Shown: positions 50,362-60,419, counted from the first letter of the stretch. The stretch is DNA of 64,000 nt from Thermoanaerobaculia bacterium (GCA_018057705.1 JAGPDF010000003.1:76735-140734); one strand, 5' to 3'. Made by a program: numbers and translations. The notes: generated by a model not told the origin, from the letters alone.

Positions 50362-51837
50362 CTACGGTCCGAGGTACCAGCCCCAGGGCTCGCGCGACTC
50401 GTAGGTCGTCATCTGCTTGACCTCGAGGTAGTTCGCCAGGCCCCATTCACCGAGCTCGCGGCCGATGCCGCTCTGCTTCATGCCGCCCCACGGCGCCTGG
50501 CTGAAGGTCGGCTGCGAGCAGTTGATCCAGACGATACCGGCGCGGAACTTCCGGGCCACCCGGCGGCAGCGCTCGAGATCGGCGGACATGACCGCCGCTG
50601 CGAGGCCGAATGGCGAGTCGTTGGCGAGCCGCACGGCCTCTTCCTCTTCCCTGAAGGTCCGCACGGCGAGCACCGGGCCGAAGATCTCCTCCCGCCACAG
50701 CTCCGACTCGACCGGCACGTCGGCGAAGATCGTCGGCTCGAGAAAGTAGCCGCGGTCGAGTCCCGGCGGACGCCCTCCGCCGGTCACGAGCGTGAGCTTC
50801 TCGGCGCGCGCCCGGTCGATGAATCCCAGGACCTTCTCGTGCTGGCCGCGCGACACGAGGGGCCCGAGGAGGGTGCCAGCGGCGAGCCCGTCGCCGATCG
50901 GTATCCTCTTCGCCGCTTCGCAGAGCCGATCGAGCAGACGCGGCGCGAGGCGTTCTTCGACCAGCAACCGCGAGGTCGCACTGCACACCTGCCCCTGGTT
51001 CCAGAAGATGCCGAACATCACCCACTCGACCGCCGCTTCGACGTCGGCGTCGGCGAAGACGATGAACGGCGACTTGCCGCCGAGCTCGAGGGAGACGTTC
51101 TTCACCTCCTGCGCGGCGGCCATCATCACTTTCCGGCCGGTCGGCACCGAACCGGTGAAGGCGACCTTGTCGACCAGCGGGTGCAGGGCGAGCGGCTCGC
51201 CGGCCTCGCGGCCCGTCCCGGAAACGACATTGAGGACGCCCGGCGGCAGGCCGACCTCTTCGGCGATCGCTCCCAGCTCGAGGGCCGTGAGCGGAGTGAG
51301 CTCGGACGGCTTCAGCACTACGGTGGCGCCCGCCGCGAGCGCCGGAGCGACCTTCCAGGCCGCCATGAGGAGCGGGTAGTTCCAGGGGATGATCTGGCCG
51401 GCGACGCCCACCGGCTCGAGGCGAACCTGCGAGGTGAAGCGTGCGTCGGGCAGCGGCAAGGGCGTCTCTTGCCGGCCGTCGAGCTCCTCGGCGAGATCGG
51501 CGTACATCGAAAAGCAGCCGGCGGCGTCGTCGAGGTCCCAGAGCGCCTCCGGCAGCGGCTTGCCGTTATCCTGAACCTCGAGCCGCGCAAGCTCCTCTCG
51601 GCGGAAAGAAATCCGGTCCGCGATGGCGCGCAGAAGGACGGCGCGGTGGGCGCCGCTCGTCGCCCCCCAGCCGGCCTCGAAAGCCCTGCGGGCGGCAACC
51701 ACGGCGCGATCGACATCCGGCGCCGTCCCCGCCGGCGCGCGATGCAGGAGCTCGCCAGTGGCCGGATTCTCGACATCGAGAGTCCCGCCCGCCGCCGGTT
51801 TCTGCCACTTGCCGTCGATGTAGAGCTCGTCGCGCAT
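50362..51837 (-). CDS. NAD(P)-dependent aldehyde dehydrogenase (betaine-aldehyde type)
   Basis: 491 residues. Conserved: '[22 protein letters not shown]', the cofactor loop '[16 protein letters not shown]', the Glu motif [17 protein letters not shown], the catalytic Cys in [14 protein letters not shown], and the C-terminal '[26 protein letters not shown]'. The sequence resembles plant and bacterial betaine-aldehyde or aminoaldehyde dehydrogenases. It converges on the aminotransferase gene, with 34 bp between stops. GGGAGG eight bases before the ATG supports the start. Confidence 0.9.
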   Translation of the reverse strand: MRDELYIDGKWQKPAAGGTLDVENPATGELLHRAPAGTAPDVDRAVVAARRAFEAGWGATSGAHRAVLLRAIADRISFRREELARLEVQDNGKPLPEALWDLDDAAGCFSMYADLAEELDGRQETPLPLPDARFTSQVRLEPVGVAGQIIPWNYPLLMAAWKVAPALAAGATVVLKPSELTPLTALELGAIAEEVGLPPGVLNVVSGTGREAGEPLALHPLVDKVAFTGSVPTGRKVMMAAAQEVKNVSLELGGKSPFIVFADADVEAAVEWVMFGIFWNQGQVCSATSRLLVEERLAPRLLDRLCEAAKRIPIGDGLAAGTLLGPLVSRGQHEKVLGFIDRARAEKLTLVTGGGRPPGLDRGYFLEPTIFADVPVESELWREEIFGPVLAVRTFREEEEAVRLANDSPFGLAAAVMSADLERCRRVARKFRAGIVWINCSQPTFSQAPWGGMKQSGIGRELGEWGLANYLEVKQMTTYESREPWGWYLGP

Positions 51838-51946
51838 GCGAACCTCCCGGACTGAAGAAACGGACCCCTGCAGACCCAAGCGAAGAAGCTACCACTCAGC
51901 CCCGCGTCGAGCGCCCGGATGTGCTACTTTTTCTGGCCGGCTTCCG

Positions 51947-53512
51947 ATGACTCGACCTACCAGAACAGGCAACCCAGCGGGCGACGCCCTGCTCCGACCG
52001 TTCCGCTTCCAGGAGCTCGAGGTCGGGGCAGCCGAATCCACCACGGCAGCGCAGGTGCGCGGCGGCGGAGGCTGCGATGTCTTGTTGGCGCTCGATTTCG
52101 ACGGCACGTCGTCGCTGACGCTCGATGCGACGCTGGCCGCGGCGAAGCAACGGATCAGGGACGGCGGCGTCCTGCTCCTGGGCCTCTCCAATCGCTTCGG
52201 ACTTCGCTTCTGGTCGGGCTCCCCCGAGCCCGGTAGCGGGACCCTCTTCACGACGCTCGCCGGCCGCGGAACGCCGCCGAACGCCCGTGCCGTGAGCGCT
52301 CCGCTCTTCGCGTCGCGGCGCGAGCTGTCGCAAGCCCTCACCCGCGCCGGCTTCGCGGTTCTCGAGTGGTTCCTCGCCGCGCCCGATCCAGATGCGAGCG
52401 GGGAGTCGGGGACGCTGGTCTCGGAGCGCCTGATCGCCGCGGCGCCCGAGCTGGCCGCGGAGTTGGCCGCGCTCCACCCCTCGGCCGACCGCCGTTTCCC
52501 CCGCCTCGACCTCTTGCCCGAGGCCCTCGTCGCCCGGGAGCTCGCGCACTGCGGTCTCCTCGCGGAGTTCGCCAATCACTTCCTCGTCGCGGCCTCGCCC
52601 GCGCCCCTGTTCGCCGGCTCGGCGACCTGGTCGCGCCTGCGCCCGCCAGCCCAGGAGGTCGCCTGGCACCATGCCCCGGGGCGCCGGGTCCCGATCGCGA
52701 CCGTCTTCGAGCTCGAGGCGGGCGGCGCCGGCCGGATCCTGGTCAGCAAACTCCGGCTCGACGACAGCGAGTTGCCCGACTCGGAAGAGTTCTCCTGGGT
52801 ACCCCAGGCGAGGTCACCGCTCGCGCTCGGGGAATCCCTCCGGCTGCGGCTGGAAGAGCACCTCATCGCGGGCCGCAGCGGTGCCTTCCTGGAGGAGCTC
52901 GCCAGCTTCATCGATTTCGTCCGGGCACGATTCGGCCGCGCTTCGGACCTCGAAGGGGAAGCGCTCGACGCCCTCGCGAGCAACGCGACGCTCGACGAGC
53001 ACGGGAGCTTCCACCTCTTCGATCTCGAATGGCGGGCGCGCTCGCGCGTACCGGTCTCGTGGTGGATCCTGCGCAATGTGATCGCCTGTATCGAAATGCG
53101 CGGCAAGCCGATCGCGGACCTGCCCCACTGCGGCGCGCTCTACGAGGCGCTCTGCGCGCGGGCCGGCGTCGAGCCCTGCCTCGCGGCCGACCTCGCGCGC
53201 GAGGCCGATCTGGGCGCCGCCGTGCGCGCCCGCTCGCCCGGGATGGAGACCCGCGAGCTCGCGACCGCCCTCGCCCGGCCCTGGCCGGTGACGGTCGCCC
53301 TCGGGCTCGCAGCCGGTGATCTCGGAGGAGGCGGCGCCGACCTCGCCTCGGAGCATCAGAGGCTCATCGCGGCCTACCGGAAGCTGGAATCCTGGGCGCT
53401 GGACTTGCAGGCGGCGGCAGTGAACTTCGAAGAGGCGAGGCGCCGGCTCGAAACCCGAGTGCAGGAACTCGAGATCGCTCTTCAGGAGCGCGATCCGGAA
53501 TCGAAACCGTGA
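51947..53512 (+). CDS. Degenerate methyltransferase-like protein of the polysaccharide cluster
   Basis: 521 residues. The strand 'GGVLLLGLSNRFGLRFWSG' and 'FASRRELSQALTRAGFAVLEW' match the second half of a SAM methyltransferase family found in O-antigen clusters. The first half, with the SAM motif (GxGxG), is missing or unrecognisable. The remaining 350 residues continue with 'LAEFANHFLVAAS' and end in a coiled coil ('KLESWALDLQAAAVNFEEARRRLETRVQELEIALQE'). It overlaps the GT2 gene by GTGA. It may act as a scaffold or inactive partner in glycan assembly. No clear ribosome-binding site. Confidence 0.6.
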   Translation: MTRPTRTGNPAGDALLRPFRFQELEVGAAESTTAAQVRGGGGCDVLLALDFDGTSSLTLDATLAAAKQRIRDGGVLLLGLSNRFGLRFWSGSPEPGSGTLFTTLAGRGTPPNARAVSAPLFASRRELSQALTRAGFAVLEWFLAAPDPDASGESGTLVSERLIAAAPELAAELAALHPSADRRFPRLDLLPEALVARELAHCGLLAEFANHFLVAASPAPLFAGSATWSRLRPPAQEVAWHHAPGRRVPIATVFELEAGGAGRILVSKLRLDDSELPDSEEFSWVPQARSPLALGESLRLRLEEHLIAGRSGAFLEELASFIDFVRARFGRASDLEGEALDALASNATLDEHGSFHLFDLEWRARSRVPVSWWILRNVIACIEMRGKPIADLPHCGALYEALCARAGVEPCLAADLAREADLGAAVRARSPGMETRELATALARPWPVTVALGLAAGDLGGGGADLASEHQRLIAAYRKLESWALDLQAAAVNFEEARRRLETRVQELEIALQERDPESKP

Positions 53513-54588
53513 CCTCGCAGGCGGATTCACCTAAGGTGCCCGGATCGGCGCGTCCGCGAGTGCGCGCGATCGTGGTGCACCATCGCAACTCCGAGCTGCT
53601 CGATCACTGCCTGCGGGCGGCGCTCGCCAGCACCGGCGTCGACCTCGACATCGTCCTGTTCGAGAACGAATGCCGCGAGGCACTTCCGGCCTGGGTCGCG
53701 CACGACCCGCGGATTCACCGACTGGCCTCGCCCGGAACGATCGGATTCGGCGAGGCCAACAATCGCGCCGTGGAATGGAGCCGCAGGAACCTCCCGCCGG
53801 TCGATGGCTATTTCTTTCTCAACAACGACGCCGTCGTGCGCCACGACACCCTCGACCGCCTCGCGAGCGTCCTGAGGGAGCAGCCCGGGGCGGCAGCGGC
53901 CGGCCCGTTGATCCTGATCTGGGGAGCCGAGGACCACCTGAACAGTCTGGGGCTGAACCTCTCCCGCGCCGGAGAGGCCTGGGACGAGGGCATCGGCCTG
54001 CCAGTGGCCCGCCACCTGCCACTGCCCGGACGCGAAGAGGTGCTCGCTGTGACCGGCTCGGCCATACTGATCCGCAGCGACGCCTTCGAGGCTGCCGGCG
54101 GTTGGAGCCAGCTCTTCGACTTCTACATGGAGGATCTCGACATCTGCCTGCGTCTGCGGCGGCGCGGACAGTCGATCTGGCTGGCTCCGGACGCCGTCGT
54201 GGCGCACGCCGTCTCCGCCACCGCAGGACCGAGCTCCGAGTTCAAGCTCTTCCTGTTCAGTCGCAATCGCTGGATCCTCATGCTTCTGCATTGGCCCTGG
54301 CGGCAGCTCTTTCGAACTCTGCCCGGCCACGTTCGGGACGAGCGCCACACCTATCGCGATCGCCTGAAGGCCCGGGATCTGGCTGCGGCGGATCGCCAGA
54401 AACGAGCCTGGCTCGGAGCGCTGGCGCTGCTGCCGCGAATTCTCGCGGCGCGCTTTCGCCACGGCGGCGACGAGTCGTGGTGGAACATGCTGAAACCGGC
54501 GGGTACGGTGCCGGTCATCACCCTCCCCGAGGTCGTCTCGCGCGGCCGGCCCTGGGATTCTGCAGACCCCGGAGGCATGCCCGAATGA
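53509..54588 (+). CDS. Family 2 glycosyltransferase
   Basis: 359 residues with a GT-A fold: 'RAIVVHHRNSELLDHCLRAAL' (nucleotide-sugar strand), 'GTIGFGEANNRAVEW', the metal-binding DxD-equivalent YFFLNNDAVVRHDTLD, and 'DFYMEDLDICLRLRRRGQSIWL' with the ED catalytic base. Rhamnosyltransferases and other O-antigen enzymes look like this. The C-terminal helix region (FKLFLFSRNRWILMLLHWPW) would touch the membrane. GTG start and ATGA end overlap both neighbours. Confidence 0.88.
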   Translation: MTSQADSPKVPGSARPRVRAIVVHHRNSELLDHCLRAALASTGVDLDIVLFENECREALPAWVAHDPRIHRLASPGTIGFGEANNRAVEWSRRNLPPVDGYFFLNNDAVVRHDTLDRLASVLREQPGAAAAGPLILIWGAEDHLNSLGLNLSRAGEAWDEGIGLPVARHLPLPGREEVLAVTGSAILIRSDAFEAAGGWSQLFDFYMEDLDICLRLRRRGQSIWLAPDAVVAHAVSATAGPSSEFKLFLFSRNRWILMLLHWPWRQLFRTLPGHVRDERHTYRDRLKARDLAAADRQKRAWLGALALLPRILAARFRHGGDESWWNMLKPAGTVPVITLPEVVSRGRPWDSADPGGMPE

Positions 54589-55853
54589 GCCGGATCCTGA
54601 TTTACGGCGTCGCGCCGCTGCCGTTCGAGAATACCCAGAAGAACTACGGCCCGGGAATCCGGACCTGGCAGTTCGCCCATTCGCTCGCCGCCGCCGGCCA
54701 TGAGGTCCGGCTGCTCGCCGTCGCACTCGCTGACGCCTACCTGACACCGCCCGTCGAGCTCGAAACGGTGGACGGCGTGCGCATCGAGCGCGTCACCCGC
54801 GGCCTGTTCACCGACCACGAGCGCACCTGCTCCCAGATCGCCGAATTCGCTCCCGACTGCGTCGTCGGTGCGACCATCTACGGCTCGTATGCGCTGGCCC
54901 TGACGCGGCCTGCCGTGCCCTTCTGGGCCGACGAGTTCGGGCACGTCATGGCGGAGGCCCAGGCCAAGTCGGCCCTCGACGGGCATGGCGACACCATCGC
55001 CTACTTCTGGAAGCTGGTCGAGGCGGTGCTCGGTTGGGCCGATCGGATGTCGGTGGTCTCGGAGCGCCAGAAGTGGGCGGCGATCGGCGAGCTGGGCGCC
55101 ATTGGCCGGCTGAGCTTCCGCACCATCGGACACGACTTCGTCTCGGTACTGCCCTGCGCCCTCCTTCCCGGGAGCGCCCGCGATCCCCTGCCTGCAGCCC
55201 ACCGCCGCCGCCACGCCGGGGAGCCCTTCCAGGTGCTCTGGAGTGGCAGCTACAACACCTGGAGCGATGTCCGGACGCTCGTCGCCGGGCTCGAGCGCGC
55301 CATGGAGCGCGACCCACGGGTCCGGTTCGTCTCCACCGGCGGGGAGATTCCCGGCCACGACGAGTCGACCTATGGCGAGCTGGTCGAGCGCGCCGCGCGC
55401 TCCCGCTTCGCCGATCGCTTCGACCTGCGCGGTTGGCTGATCGCCGACGAGCTGCCGGCAGTGGTAGCGGGATCCGATCTCGGAGTCCTGACCGAGAGGC
55501 CGATCTACGAGGGCATCCTGGGAAGCAAGAACCGTGTCGTGCAGTGGATGAGCGCGGGCCTCGCCGTGGCCTACAACCAGATCGGCGACCTGGGGGAGCT
55601 GCTCGCGAGCCGCCAGCTCGGGCTCACTTTCCCGGTCGGCGACGCCGACGCCCTGGCCGAGCGGATCTGCTGGGCGGCCGATCACCCCCGGGAGATCGCC
55701 ACCATGGCGGAAGATGCGCAGCGCTATGCGCAGGAACACCTGACCTTCGAGGCCACGACGCGGGAGCTCGTCGCCTGGGCCGCGAAGCCGACCTTCGCGC
55801 CGGACGTCGGTTTCAAGCCGGGCAACCGCAAGGCCGATCCCGGCGCCGCCTGA
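54585..55853 (+). CDS. Family 4-like glycosyltransferase (GT-B)
   Basis: 422 residues. The GT-B N-terminal domain begins SRILIYGVAPLPFENTQKNY and includes 'HSLAAAGHEVRLLAV'. The C-terminal donor domain has 'VLWSGSYNTWSDVRTLVAGL', 'LRGWLIADELPAVVAGSDLGV' and 'GSKNRVVQWMSAGLAVA'. It is the third gene of the coupled set methyltransferase-like/GT2/GT4 and very probably adds a sugar to the same glycan. Donor and acceptor are unknown. Confidence 0.85.
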   Translation: MSRILIYGVAPLPFENTQKNYGPGIRTWQFAHSLAAAGHEVRLLAVALADAYLTPPVELETVDGVRIERVTRGLFTDHERTCSQIAEFAPDCVVGATIYGSYALALTRPAVPFWADEFGHVMAEAQAKSALDGHGDTIAYFWKLVEAVLGWADRMSVVSERQKWAAIGELGAIGRLSFRTIGHDFVSVLPCALLPGSARDPLPAAHRRRHAGEPFQVLWSGSYNTWSDVRTLVAGLERAMERDPRVRFVSTGGEIPGHDESTYGELVERAARSRFADRFDLRGWLIADELPAVVAGSDLGVLTERPIYEGILGSKNRVVQWMSAGLAVAYNQIGDLGELLASRQLGLTFPVGDADALAERICWAADHPREIATMAEDAQRYAQEHLTFEATTRELVAWAAKPTFAPDVGFKPGNRKADPGAA

Positions 55854-55855
55854 CC

Positions 55856-57244
55856 TCAGGTCGCGCCGAAGGCGAAATAGAGCAGCAGCGCGGCTCCGCA
55901 CCCGCCTGCGGCCAGGTCGAGCCCGGAGACCGGCAACTCACCCGCCCGTCCGCGACGCCACAAGGTCTGCACAGCCCAGACCGCGCCGAGGATGAGCACC
56001 GGCAGGAGCGTCAAACGGTAGCGTGACTGGACGTGCAGGAAGTAGAACAGCACGAGCTGATAGACGAGCAGGCCGCCGATCCAGCGGGCCCCTGGCCGAC
56101 GTTCCCGCAGCAGCCGCACCAGTCCGAACGGAGCGGCGAAAAGGATCACGCAGTAGAGGGCGAGCTCCCCGTAGCCGAAGAGTCGCGCGAGCAGGGGCGG
56201 CGCGGCACGATAGCCCTCCCCGGCCAGGACGAGGCGGCCCCCGGGGGGCAGCATGGCGCCGAAATACGACTCGCGGTCGAACAGGCGGAAATACTGCCTG
56301 GGGAACTGCCCGGCCAGGACCGCCGGCACGCCGCGCGCGTCGACGTACTCGCGGATGCGCCGGGTGAGCGCACGCTGGCGTTCGGCGAAGTCCGCTCCTC
56401 CGGCACGGTAGGTCAGATATTCGCTCCAGGTGCGATCGCCTTCGAGGCTCCGCGAGGCGCTGTCGGTCAGGCCGACCCAGAGGTTGAAGCGCGCGCTGCC
56501 ACCCAGGCCGCGGACACCGTTGTGCGTCATCTGGAACGAAACCACCGGCACGAGGACGGCAACGAGCGGCAGCGCGACGAGCAGCCCGTGCGCGACCCGC
56601 TGGCGCCGGGTGGCGGCACGGAGCACCGGCAGCGCCAGGAGTGGCAGCAGCGGCAGCAGCAGGCTCTTCAGGGCGATCGCCGCTCCGGCCACGACCCCGA
56701 GCATAGCGAGCCGCAGCGGCTGCCGCGCCTTGCCGTCGCTCGACAGGCAGCGGATCGCGAGCAACAGCGCCGCGAGGAGCAGCGCAAGATGCAAGGTCTC
56801 GGGCCAGAAGAAGCGAGCGAAAGCCGCAACCTCCGGATCGACAACGAGGACCGCCCCGGCGAGCCAGGCGAACACGGGCGTCGCTCCGGCAGCGCGCGCG
56901 ATGCCGGCGAGCGCGAGTCCGGCCGCCAGCAGAGCCAGGATCTGCAACCCCACGACCGAGGCCAGGGATCCGCCGCAACGCAGGAGCACGGCGAGCGTCG
57001 CAGGGTAGCCGGGCGGCCAGAGAGGATCGAGCTCTGCCGGCTCCCCGGCCGCCCACGAGGTCGCCACCGCGACATAGCGCTTCTCGTCGCCGGTCAGCGG
57101 CCGCGTCGCAGTCCCTTCGAGGCGGGCGAGCCCGGCCTGGACGAGGGCAGCCAGCAGGAGGAGGCCAGCGAGTGAGCGCCCGGCGCTCCGTGCGTTCTCG
57201 CCGACGAAACGCCGGAAGAAATTACGGAGCCGGGACTCGGCCAT
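55856..57244 (-). CDS. Polytopic membrane glycosyltransferase (ArnT/PMT-like GT-C)
   Basis: 462 residues with about ten transmembrane helices. The first loop has the acidic-basic 'TGDEKRYVAVATSWAAGE', where Asp/Glu is the usual catalytic site of GT-C enzymes of the GT39/GT83 type, followed by 'DPLWPPGYPATLAVLLR'. These use polyprenyl-phosphate sugars to glycosylate proteins or lipids outside the membrane. It is the last gene of an operon with the C25 peptidase (23-base overlap), so it may modify a product of that operon. Confidence 0.8.
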   Translation of the reverse strand: MAESRLRNFFRRFVGENARSAGRSLAGLLLLAALVQAGLARLEGTATRPLTGDEKRYVAVATSWAAGEPAELDPLWPPGYPATLAVLLRCGGSLASVVGLQILALLAAGLALAGIARAAGATPVFAWLAGAVLVVDPEVAAFARFFWPETLHLALLLAALLLAIRCLSSDGKARQPLRLAMLGVVAGAAIALKSLLLPLLPLLALPVLRAATRRQRVAHGLLVALPLVAVLVPVVSFQMTHNGVRGLGGSARFNLWVGLTDSASRSLEGDRTWSEYLTYRAGGADFAERQRALTRRIREYVDARGVPAVLAGQFPRQYFRLFDRESYFGAMLPPGGRLVLAGEGYRAAPPLLARLFGYGELALYCVILFAAPFGLVRLLRERRPGARWIGGLLVYQLVLFYFLHVQSRYRLTLLPVLILGAVWAVQTLWRRGRAGELPVSGLDLAAGGCGAALLLYFAFGAT

Positions 57245-59714
57245 CCGCGGCGTCGCTGGCGACCGGATCGACGGGCAGGTCCGTTGGCCCGCCGGCGGCG
57301 GCCGGGCCGGCCGCGAACTGCGGGAGCGCCAGTCGCATCGCGGGATCGCCCAGCAGGTTGTACTGGCGGATGAGATCGAGGTGGTTCGACTTGCGCTTGA
57401 CCCGCATCAGCGCTTCGCCCACCGTGCCGGGCTGCAGCAGCTCCTCGAGGAGACGGCGGCTCCACTCCTCGCGTGGGCCGTTGCGCCAGGAGGCGGCGAA
57501 GACCGCCACCGCTCCCTTTGCCGGCTCACGCAAGAGCTTCTCTCCGATCGAGTCGGCCGTCGGATGGTCGAACGGAGCGGAGTAGCAGGTCATGCTCAGG
57601 ACGAGCGGGAGACGACTCGTGGGCGCGAGCGCCTCGACGTCCGAGAGGTCGAACAGATCGCGTTGCGAGGCGAGATCGGGCGCCGCGGTGCGCCAGATGT
57701 AGCGCCCGCCGTGGCCGAAGAAGTGCACGAGGAGGGCGCCTTCGTCGAACGCTCCGCGCAGCGCCCCCTGATCGTCTGCGGTCGCCGGTACCACCGGCAT
57801 CGGATAGACCTTGCGGGCGCTGTACCCTCGAGTCGCGAGCTCGTCCGAGAGTTTGTCGCTCAAGCGCTGGGTGTAGCTCTCTTCGTTGGTCACCCAGAGC
57901 ACTCGCGACCGCCAGTCGCCGGGTTCCGGCGCCGTCTCGTAGGCGACGATCTTGGCGACGATGGCCTCGACCTCGCCCGTCTCGATCACGGGAAACCGTC
58001 CGACGGCGAGGTCGGGAAACTCGTCCGCGCCATCGACTGCGACGAATACGTTGTCGCCGGCAGCATGCCCTTCGGCGCTGCCGTAGCCCCAGGTCGGAAC
58101 GAGGTTACGCGACGAGGCGAGTTGATCGGAGCGATAGGAGGTGCTGCCGTTCTGGATGAACTCTGCGCGATCAGAAAGGCGGAAGGCCCAGTCGGGCGAA
58201 GCGCCGGAGGGATGATCGTTCTTGCCGTCCCAACTCGCGTCTCCGACCAGCAGGAGAAAGCGCGGCGCCGGCGAGCGCCAGTGGTGAAAGGCGTAATCGA
58301 CGAAGTCGCGGATGGCGCGGGGATCGGTGACGCCACCGCTCCACTCGTCGTAGATGTCGCGGATATCGACTTCGGCCACCGTGAGACCCTGGCTGCGGCG
58401 CAACGCCACGAGCGGCGCGGTCGCTTGGCGAAGGCGCGGATGGGTGACGAGCAGATAGTCGGCCTGCCGGTCGGTCTGCTTCCAGCTCGACGGCTGATCG
58501 AGCTCGAGCGCGCGCGGCGAGAGGAAGCGGCCGCGCGGCACCACCCAGCCGGAGCTTGCAGCCAGCAGCTCCACCCGGCGCCCGGCTCCCGCCTTCGCCG
58601 CGAGGCCGTAGCGCTCGCCGGCGTCGGTGAAGAGGTAGAAACCTCTTCCGGGCGGAATGTCGAGCGTCGCTGGCGCTCCGGCGGCCGCGACGCGCGACTC
58701 GATCCGGTACTGCCGCGCGCCGCTCGCCAGCGGCTCGTCCGGTGCGGGCGTCGCCGGGGTTGCTGACGCCGCGAGAGCGGCCGTTCGCGGCGCGACGATT
58801 TCGATCCAGTTCAGAATCGAGACATCGACCAGAGGCTGGCTGTCATTCGCCGGGCGCTCGGGGACGCGCAGAGCGAGGCGGTGGCTTCCCGGCAGTACTT
58901 CGGCCAGCGGCAGCCGGACCTCGATCTTCTCGACCTGCTCCGTGCCCGACCACTCCCGGCGCGCGACCACTGCGCCGTTCCAGAGGATCTCGACGGCATG
59001 ATCGGCGAACTCCGCCGACGGCTTGGTGCGCGGTCGCGACCAACCGCGGACTTCGACGGCGATCTCCACCGCGGGAGAGTCCGCGCCGGCCTCGCCGGTC
59101 GTTGAGGAGTCCAGGTCCGAGAGGTCGATCGGGATCTCGAACCGGTCGGCGTCGAGGTAGGAGAGCTTCGTCCAGTACCAGAGCTCCTGATCCTCCATGC
59201 CGGCATGCGGGTAGCGCAGGAGGATGCGATCCTCTTCGAGCCGGGCCCGCCGCTGCCATTGCGAAGGGGCGGCGGGGAGGCCCGTCATCGGCCTTTCGAC
59301 TCCCGCGCCCCGGCGCAGGCGATCGCTGGCAGCAGCAGGTCGCGAGGGGTCGTCCACCAGCCAGTAGACGTTGAGGCTCGAATACTCGTTGTAGTAGCCG
59401 TGCTCCCCAGCCAGTCGGTCGCCGGCGAACAGCACGGCGTCGCCGGTCCCGAATCGGCCATCGCCGCCGTCCTCGACCTCGATCGCCACGGGCCGCTCCC
59501 CGTGACGCAAGTGCAGCCTGGAGCTCGCGAGCTCGTCGGCCGGCCAACCGGCGGCGACCAGATCGGCGTGCGTCACCCGGTAGATGCCCGGGTCCTGAAG
59601 GAAGATCTTGATGGCGGGCCTCGCATCCAGCGCCAGCGCCGCCGGCGCCCATGCCGCGAGGAGCGTGGCCGTCGCCAGAGCGGCGAACGTCGACTGCAAC
59701 CGGAGCCGGGTCAC
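57222..59714 (-). CDS. C25-family (gingipain-like) cysteine peptidase, secreted
   Basis: 830 residues. A signal peptide (ALATATLLAAWAPAALALD) and a beta-rich N-terminal half precede the C25 catalytic domain. That domain has 'YLLVTHPRLRQATAPLVALRRSQG', 'VDIRDIYDEWSGGVTDPRAIRDFV', 'FLLLVGDASWDGK', the catalytic His in LVHFFGHGGRYIW and the catalytic Cys in LVLSMTCYSAPFDHP. The family includes gingipains and the T9SS sortase PorU, but no T9SS gene or C-terminal T9SS domain is seen here. The ATG overlaps the lipoprotein stop. It is likely a periplasmic or surface processing protease. Confidence 0.87.
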   Translation of the reverse strand: MTRLRLQSTFAALATATLLAAWAPAALALDARPAIKIFLQDPGIYRVTHADLVAAGWPADELASSRLHLRHGERPVAIEVEDGGDGRFGTGDAVLFAGDRLAGEHGYYNEYSSLNVYWLVDDPSRPAAASDRLRRGAGVERPMTGLPAAPSQWQRRARLEEDRILLRYPHAGMEDQELWYWTKLSYLDADRFEIPIDLSDLDSSTTGEAGADSPAVEIAVEVRGWSRPRTKPSAEFADHAVEILWNGAVVARREWSGTEQVEKIEVRLPLAEVLPGSHRLALRVPERPANDSQPLVDVSILNWIEIVAPRTAALAASATPATPAPDEPLASGARQYRIESRVAAAGAPATLDIPPGRGFYLFTDAGERYGLAAKAGAGRRVELLAASSGWVVPRGRFLSPRALELDQPSSWKQTDRQADYLLVTHPRLRQATAPLVALRRSQGLTVAEVDIRDIYDEWSGGVTDPRAIRDFVDYAFHHWRSPAPRFLLLVGDASWDGKNDHPSGASPDWAFRLSDRAEFIQNGSTSYRSDQLASSRNLVPTWGYGSAEGHAAGDNVFVAVDGADEFPDLAVGRFPVIETGEVEAIVAKIVAYETAPEPGDWRSRVLWVTNEESYTQRLSDKLSDELATRGYSARKVYPMPVVPATADDQGALRGAFDEGALLVHFFGHGGRYIWRTAAPDLASQRDLFDLSDVEALAPTSRLPLVLSMTCYSAPFDHPTADSIGEKLLREPAKGAVAVFAASWRNGPREEWSRRLLEELLQPGTVGEALMRVKRKSNHLDLIRQYNLLGDPAMRLALPQFAAGPAAAGGPTDLPVDPVASDAADGRVPAP

Positions 59715-60244
59715 GGCGCGGGAGGGGGCGCCGGCGCGAGCTTGGCGCGGGCGCGGCTGACCGGGGTGAACTTCTCGCGCACCCCTTCGATGGAGATGCT
59801 CTCGACGTAGTAGTAGTACTCCTTCGCCGGATCGATGGTGTCATCGACCCAGGCATAGGAGTGGCTTTCGTCGGAGGTCCCGGCGCCGGCGATCGGTTTC
59901 GCGTTCAGGCGCTCGAACGGACCCTCGGCGCTCTCTCCCCGGAAAACGTCGAAGCCGAAGCTGTCCACCTCGCTCGCCGTGGTCCAGCGGATGGTGTTCT
60001 TGTGGGGCGCCGCCGCGGTTGCCACTCCGGTCGGTACTGGAGCGGCCGGAGCGGCCGCAGGCACCGGAGTCGGCGGAGCCAACGGAGCCGGCGGAGCCGC
60101 CTGAGCCAGCGGAGCCGGCGTCGGCGCTTCCGGGGGATGGGTCGCGGGGGGCGGCGCCGCGGTTCGACAACCTGTCCAGCAGAGCAGCGCCAGGGCTGCG
60201 AAGAGTCTCGCGGAAGTGGCGCGTGGGGTGGCTCTGCTGGGCAT
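59711..60244 (-). CDS. Lipoprotein with Pro/Ala-rich linker and FN3-like domain
   Basis: 177 residues: a lipoprotein signal (LFAALALLCWTGC), a Pro/Ala-rich linker of about 50 residues, and a fibronectin III-like domain ('NTIRWTTASEVDSFGFDVFR', 'SYAWVDDTIDPAKEYYYYVE', 'REKFTPVSRARAKL'). The FN3 pattern is the one often found next to large secreted proteases. It is the first gene of the operon with the C25 peptidase and the membrane glycosyltransferase, and probably presents or binds substrate at the envelope. AGGAG ten bases before the ATG is the likely ribosome-binding site. Confidence 0.72.
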   Translation of the reverse strand: MPSRATPRATSARLFAALALLCWTGCRTAAPPPATHPPEAPTPAPLAQAAPPAPLAPPTPVPAAAPAAPVPTGVATAAAPHKNTIRWTTASEVDSFGFDVFRGESAEGPFERLNAKPIAGAGTSDESHSYAWVDDTIDPAKEYYYYVESISIEGVREKFTPVSRARAKLAPAPPPAP

Positions 60245-60419
60245 GGTCGGCTCGACTCCTCTGTCCGCTGGGCTCGAATCGCCTCGGAGCCCGTGGGCCG
60301 CGAAGCCTAGCACGCCAAAAACAGCGCCTGAACCTCGCGCCGGCCACTTCCGCCAGGCCTCGGAACCGGCTTCCACTCCGCCGCCTCGAGGCCAATCCGC
60401 GCCGGGAGCGCAGCAAACG

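Noticed and set aside
57222..59714. C25 peptidase as part of a type IX secretion system
   Set aside because: No other T9SS component and no T9SS C-terminal domain on any protein in the window.
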